This document shows, piece by piece, positions 60,222-64,000 of a DNA stretch of 64,000 bases. Numbering within the stretch: the first letter of the stretch is position 1; every line of letters starts with the position of its first letter. Where the stretch lies: the NCBI GenBank assembly GCA_963800395.1, contig CAWDBD010000012.1:1-64000 (forward strand), given 5' to 3'. Under the pieces are notes generated by a model. That model was not told the DNA's origin, searched no databases, and saw nothing but the letters and a program-made list of their open reading frames with translations. Both the position numbers and the translations under genes were made by a program. Source of the DNA: DASSBG01 sp963800395 (GTDB lineage: Bacteria > Pseudomonadota > Gammaproteobacteria > Xanthomonadales > Rhodanobacteraceae).

Positions 60222-62534
60222 ATGAAGCGAATCGCCGCCCTGATTCTTCTTGCCTGCATGACCGCCAAGGCCCAGGCGGCCTTCGCGCCCTTTGTCGTTT
60301 CGGATATCCGAATCGACGGACTGGAGCGCATATCGGCGGGCACCGTACTGACCTACCTGACTGTCGAAAAGGGTGACACCCTGACCCAGGAGCAGGTACA
60401 GAAGGCCATTCGTGCCCTGTTCCAGACAGGGTTCTTCAAGGACATCGCCTTCGATCGCCAGGGCAATATTCTGGTCATCAAGGTGCACGAACGACCGGCC
60501 ATCTCCAAGATCAATCTGCGCGGCAACAAGGACATCAAGAGCGACGATCTGCTCAAGGGCCTCAATTCCATGGGCATGTCCGAGGGACAGACCTTCGACC
60601 GCCTGTCGCTGGATCGCATGCAGCAGGAACTCATTCGCCAGTACTACAACCGCGGCAAATACAACGTGTCGGTGGAACCGCACGTGGTCAATCTGGACCG
60701 CAACCGCGTCTCGATCGACATCGAGATCCACGAGGGCAAGGCGGCACGTATCAAGCGTATCAATATTGTCGGCAACAAGACCTATACGGACAAGCAGATC
60801 CGTCAGGAATTCGAATCCAATACCAGCAACTGGACCTCCTGGTACAGCAAGGACGATCAGTACTCGCGGGAAAAGCTTTCCGGCGATCTTGAAAAGCTGT
60901 CCAACTATTACCTGGATCGCGGCTACGCCGACTTCAACATCGACTCCACGCAAGTCGCCATCAGCCCCGACAAGCAGTCGATGTTCATCACCGCCGATGT
61001 CGAAGAAGGCGAAAAGTACAAGGTCACGGACGTGAAATTGCTCGGCAACCTGGTACTGCCGAAGTCCAGCATCGACAAGATGGTGCTGGTCAGGAAAGGT
61101 CAGACCTTCTCGCACGCCGCGATGGAGGTCACCAAACGGGGCATCGTCGCGCTGCTGAGCAATATCGGCTACGCCTTTGCCGACGTCAAAATCATCCCGC
61201 GCCTCGACCGCAAGGATCACACGGTCGATGTCAGCTTCTATGTGAAACCCGGCCCGCGCGTTTATGTCAGGCGCATCAACTTCACCGGCAATACCAGCAC
61301 GCGCGACAATGTCGCGCGGCGCGAAATGCGTCAGCTTGAAGGCGGCTGGTATTCGCAGGCCGCAGTGGACCGCTCGCGCTCGCGACTGATGCGTACCGGC
61401 TATTTCAAGACCGTCAATATCGATACCAAGAAAGTGCCCGGCAGCGCGGATCAGGTTGACCTTCAAGTCAGCGTCGAGGAGCAGTCTGCTGGCAGCTTGC
61501 AGTTTGGCCTTGGCTATTCGCAGCTCAGTGGCGTCATCGGCACATTCTCGGTATCACAGAACAACTTCCTGGGTACCGGCAATCAGTTTGCTGCCAACAT
61601 CCAGCGCAGCTCCTATCTCGAGCAGTACGGCCTGTCCTACCTCGACCCCTATCTCACTGACAGCGGGGTCAGCGTTGGCTACAACCTGCAATGGAGCCAG
61701 GTGAACCAGGGCAATGCCAACCTCGCCGACTTCCTGTACAGCAACCGCTCATTCGATACCACCTTCGGCATTCCACTGAGCGAGAACAACTCGATCAGCG
61801 CCGGCCTGGGCATCGCCAGCAATACCATCAATGTCTATCAGGGCTTTACTGCACAGCCGCTGGTCGACTACATCAATGAACTTGGCCATCGCACCGTCCA
61901 TTCATGGACGGGCAGCATCGGCTGGACCCGCGATACCCGCGACCGTTACTTCCTGCCCACGCGCGGCGGATCACAGAGCCTCTCGATCCGCGCCGCGCTG
62001 CCCGGCTCCACGGTCGAGTACTACAAGCTGTTCTACAACATCAATCATTATTGGCGCCTGCCCAAGGGTTTTGTGCTTTTCGCTTCCGGCACCACCGGCT
62101 ACGGCGACACCTACGGCGCCAGCAAGAACATTGCGCTGCCGTTCTGGCAGAACTACTACGCCGGCGGCGTGGCCGACGTGCGCGGCTTCCGCGACAATAC
62201 GCTCGGCCCGCGCGTTCCCACACCGGGCGGATTCCGCGATCAGCCGATCGGCGGTGCCTTCAAGGTACTTGGCAAGGCGGAGGTGTATTTCCCTATCCCG
62301 GCCTTGCAGAACAGCACCACAGCCCGAGTCGGTGCGTTCGTCGACGTGGGTAACGTGTTTCAGGATTTCAACAGCTATTCCAGCAGGGACTTGCGCGCTT
62401 CGGCAGGCCTGACCATGCAGTGGCGCGCGCCGGTCGGTCCCATCTCCATCAGCATTGCCCAGCCGCTGCGCTACAAGAATGCAGACCGCCCGTATCTGGA
62501 GCGCATCCAGTTCACCTTCGGCAGCCAATTCTGA
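60222..62534 (+). CDS. bamA: Outer-membrane protein assembly factor BamA
   Basis: The essential beta-barrel insertase of the outer membrane. The 770-residue protein has a signal peptide (residues 1-20, AQA before AF). Five POTRA domains follow, starting FVVSDIRIDGLERISAGTVLTYL, and then a 16-strand barrel. The loop-6 signature region GGVADVRGFRDNTLGPR (containing the VRGF motif) is present. The protein ends FTFGSQF with the terminal Phe expected of barrel proteins. It is followed by an 8-bp hairpin and skp. Confidence 0.97.
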   Translation: MKRIAALILLACMTAKAQAAFAPFVVSDIRIDGLERISAGTVLTYLTVEKGDTLTQEQVQKAIRALFQTGFFKDIAFDRQGNILVIKVHERPAISKINLRGNKDIKSDDLLKGLNSMGMSEGQTFDRLSLDRMQQELIRQYYNRGKYNVSVEPHVVNLDRNRVSIDIEIHEGKAARIKRINIVGNKTYTDKQIRQEFESNTSNWTSWYSKDDQYSREKLSGDLEKLSNYYLDRGYADFNIDSTQVAISPDKQSMFITADVEEGEKYKVTDVKLLGNLVLPKSSIDKMVLVRKGQTFSHAAMEVTKRGIVALLSNIGYAFADVKIIPRLDRKDHTVDVSFYVKPGPRVYVRRINFTGNTSTRDNVARREMRQLEGGWYSQAAVDRSRSRLMRTGYFKTVNIDTKKVPGSADQVDLQVSVEEQSAGSLQFGLGYSQLSGVIGTFSVSQNNFLGTGNQFAANIQRSSYLEQYGLSYLDPYLTDSGVSVGYNLQWSQVNQGNANLADFLYSNRSFDTTFGIPLSENNSISAGLGIASNTINVYQGFTAQPLVDYINELGHRTVHSWTGSIGWTRDTRDRYFLPTRGGSQSLSIRAALPGSTVEYYKLFYNINHYWRLPKGFVLFASGTTGYGDTYGASKNIALPFWQNYYAGGVADVRGFRDNTLGPRVPTPGGFRDQPIGGAFKVLGKAEVYFPIPALQNSTTARVGAFVDVGNVFQDFNSYSSRDLRASAGLTMQWRAPVGPISISIAQPLRYKNADRPYLERIQFTFGSQF

Positions 62535-62562
62535 GATCGGCCCGAGACAGATCACCCGAGCC

Positions 62563-62582
62563 TGTCCGTGCATTCACGGACA
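62563..62582 (+). promoter_or_regulatory. 8-bp hairpin between bamA and skp
   Basis: TGTCCGTG-CATT-CACGGACA is a perfect stem-loop 28 bases after the bamA stop. It has no T-tract, so it is more likely an mRNA-stabilising or attenuating element than a full terminator. Confidence 0.5.
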
Positions 62583-62699
62583 CGTTTGGTGGCGGCCGCT
62601 CATCATGTGCCAGAAAGGACATGAAGCCAATCAGCAGATAGATTGGTAAGATGACCGGGGGCTGTCGTTTTGGCAGATCAGCACACGTGGAGCACTCGG

Positions 62700-63245
62700 G
62701 TGAAGGCAGCAACACGACAATCCATCAGTCTGCTGTTGGGCCTTCACATGCTCCTGTTGTCATCATTGGCTCTGGCCCAGGATGCGCAGCCGCGTATCGG
62801 CTACGTCGACATGAAGCGCCTGCTGGATCAGGCACCACAGGTACAGCAGGCACATGACCGCCTGCAATCCGAGTTTGCCAGTCGCGACAAGGCGCTGAAG
62901 CAGGAGGCAGACCACCTCACTGCCCTGCGTGCATCCCTTGCCAGCGACCGCGACTCGCTGGACAGCACGCAACTGGCCGACCGGCAACAGGAAATCGACG
63001 TGCTGGCAGGTAGCGTGCGCCGAGCGCGCGAGCGCATGCAGCAGGATCTCAAGAGCCGCAGCACCCAGGAACTGGACAAGAGCTGGCAAACGATCAGCAA
63101 TGCAGCTGTTGAATACGCGCGCAGCCATGGCTATGACCTGCTGCTGCCCAGCCCGGTCATCTACGCCAGCCCCAAGGTCGATATCACCGACGCCGTCTTG
63201 CAGAAACTTCGCCAGGAAGACCGTACCGGGGATTCGCAGCGATGA
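62700..63245 (+). CDS. skp: Periplasmic chaperone Skp/OmpH
   Basis: Skp binds unfolded outer-membrane proteins in the periplasm and delivers them to BamA. GTG at 62700 is chosen because GGAG lies at the right distance and the encoded leader (KAATRQSISLLLGLHMLLL, cleavage near ALA) is a proper signal peptide. The mature part starts RIGYVDMKRLLDQAPQVQQA and is a long charged coiled coil, ending with the conserved DITDAVLQKL. The length is 181 residues (E. coli Skp precursor 161). Its stop overlaps the lpxD start as ATGA. Confidence 0.92.
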   Translation: MKAATRQSISLLLGLHMLLLSSLALAQDAQPRIGYVDMKRLLDQAPQVQQAHDRLQSEFASRDKALKQEADHLTALRASLASDRDSLDSTQLADRQQEIDVLAGSVRRARERMQQDLKSRSTQELDKSWQTISNAAVEYARSHGYDLLLPSPVIYASPKVDITDAVLQKLRQEDRTGDSQR

Positions 63246-64000
63246 GCCGCACCTGGTCACTCGAGGAAATTGCGCAGCGCCTGGACCTTGAAATTCGTGG
63301 TGACGGCAGCACGTCTATCCGGGGCGCTGCCTCGCTGGCGCGTGCGGGCCGCGGCGACATCAGCTTTCTGGCAGCGCAGCCGGCACGCCGAGTTGCTGAG
63401 CCGGTTGCCAGGCCAGCGCGGTCATCGTGCGGCCCGAGATGGCTGACCAGGTACCATGTGCCGGCATGCTTGTTGCCGATGACCCGGCGGTCGCCTTCGC
63501 CCATGCCGCCGCACTGTTCCAGCGCCCGCTCAATCAGCCCCCGGGCATCCATCCGACAGCCGTGGTTGATCCGCAGGCGCGCATCGACAAGCAGGCCCGT
63601 ATCGGCGCCCATTGCGTTGTGGCCGACGATGTCGAAATCGGTGCCGGGGCCGTGATCGAAGCCGGCTGCCACATCGGCCCGGGCTGCCTGGTCGGGCCGG
63701 ACTGCCACCTCATGGCTCGCGTCACACTGGTCGAAAACGTGCATCTTGGTGCACGCGTTGTTGCTCATTCCGGCGCGATACTGGGCTCGGACGGCTTCGG
63801 TCTGGTGTGGGAGGATGACCATTGGCTCAAGGTACCGCAGCTTGGCCGCCTGCTGATTGGTGACGACTGCGAGATCGGCGCCAACACCTGTATCGACCGC
63901 GGCGCGCTGGATGATACCGTGCTCGAGCATGATGTGCGTCTCGACAACATGATCCATATTGCACACAACGTGCAGATCGGCGCACACACCGCCATGGCCG
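63242..64000 (+). CDS. lpxD: UDP-3-O-acylglucosamine N-acyltransferase, frameshifted and cut by window
   Basis: LpxD adds the second acyl chain in lipid A synthesis. The N terminus (WSLEEIAQRLDLEIRGDGSTSIRGAASL, then GDISFLA) is in frame. Between about 63380 and 63407 the frame changes; the correct continuation is QASAVIVRPEMADQVPC, then the left-handed beta-helix repeats IGAHCVVADDVEIGAGAVIEAGCHIG and GSDGFGLVWEDD. The stretch RHAELLSR in a third frame fits the family best, so two single extra bases (near 63382 and 63405) or one missing base are possible. The gene runs off the window edge. It is normally essential, so a sequence error is likely. Confidence 0.9.

Noticed and set aside
62670..63245. 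TTG at 62670 as the start of skp
   Set aside because: GTG at 62700 has a GGAG site at the right distance and begins a proper signal peptide. The ten extra residues would put a polar stretch before it.
63380..63407. Programmed ribosomal frameshifting in lpxD
   Set aside because: I see no slippery heptamer or following pseudoknot, and no precedent for frameshifting in this gene. Sequence error or mutation is simpler.

Overview
This 64 kb window of GC-rich DNA looks like the chromosome of a gammaproteobacterium of the Xanthomonadales/Lysobacterales type. The grounds are a long-form tryptophanyl-tRNA synthetase, the order birA-coaX-SPOR protein-tRNA-Thr, a fused RlmKL methyltransferase, an NAD-type isocitrate dehydrogenase, a DUF6491 protein, a secreted protein ending in an IFADGYE-like tail, and the complete run map/rpsB-tsf-pyrH-frr-uppS-cdsA-dxr-rseP-bamA-skp-lpxD. 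I cannot name the genus. Products are inferred from sequence motifs alone; no database was searched.

Layout. 0.2-5.6 kb is mostly minus-strand housekeeping: a small membrane protein, trpS, arginase, lgt and rlmI, with a divergent yegP-like gene beside trpS. 5.7-9.7 kb holds a secreted S9 peptidase and a DUF255 thioredoxin-fold protein. 9.8-18.4 kb holds DUF1684, mutL, a DUF6491 protein, rlmKL, a small hydrolase, isocitrate dehydrogenase and an unknown secreted protein. 18.6-27.5 kb holds the outer-membrane quality-control protease BepA, tRNA-Thr(UGU), SPOR/coaX/birA, a Ser-rich secreted peptide, a gingipain-like C25 protease and a Bcr/CflA efflux pump. 27.6-32.3 kb starts with a fluoride riboswitch and its terminator, followed by crcB, DUF190, cfa, a VTT membrane protein, a YbhP-like phosphatase/nuclease and a secreted proline iminopeptidase. 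32.4-44 kb holds parC, a NUDIX hydrolase, a large secreted protein, DUF2231, a broken M28 peptidase, a secreted hydrolase, an acyltransferase and an ECF sigma factor with an overlapping membrane partner. 44.3-51.4 kb is the minus-strand run map-glnD-dapD-arsC/yffB-ferritin/VIT1-dapE. 51.6-64 kb is the plus-strand translation, lipid and outer-membrane biogenesis run.

How the genes work together. The right-hand third couples translation (S2, EF-Ts, RRF), UMP kinase, undecaprenyl and phospholipid precursors (UppS, CdsA, Dxr), envelope stress proteolysis (RseP) and outer-membrane assembly (BamA, Skp, LpxD). BepA at 18.6 kb serves the same envelope. The fluoride locus is a self-contained sensor-exporter unit whose transcript probably also carries cfa.

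The most unusual signals are not genes. Four intergenic arrays of heptamers each contain exactly seven units (49 nt), two of them facing each other around a 49-nt spacer. There are also several palindromic intergenic elements (REPIN-like and others). Three genes carry frameshifts. Two of these, dapE and lpxD, are normally indispensable, so sequence errors must be excluded before any is called a pseudogene.
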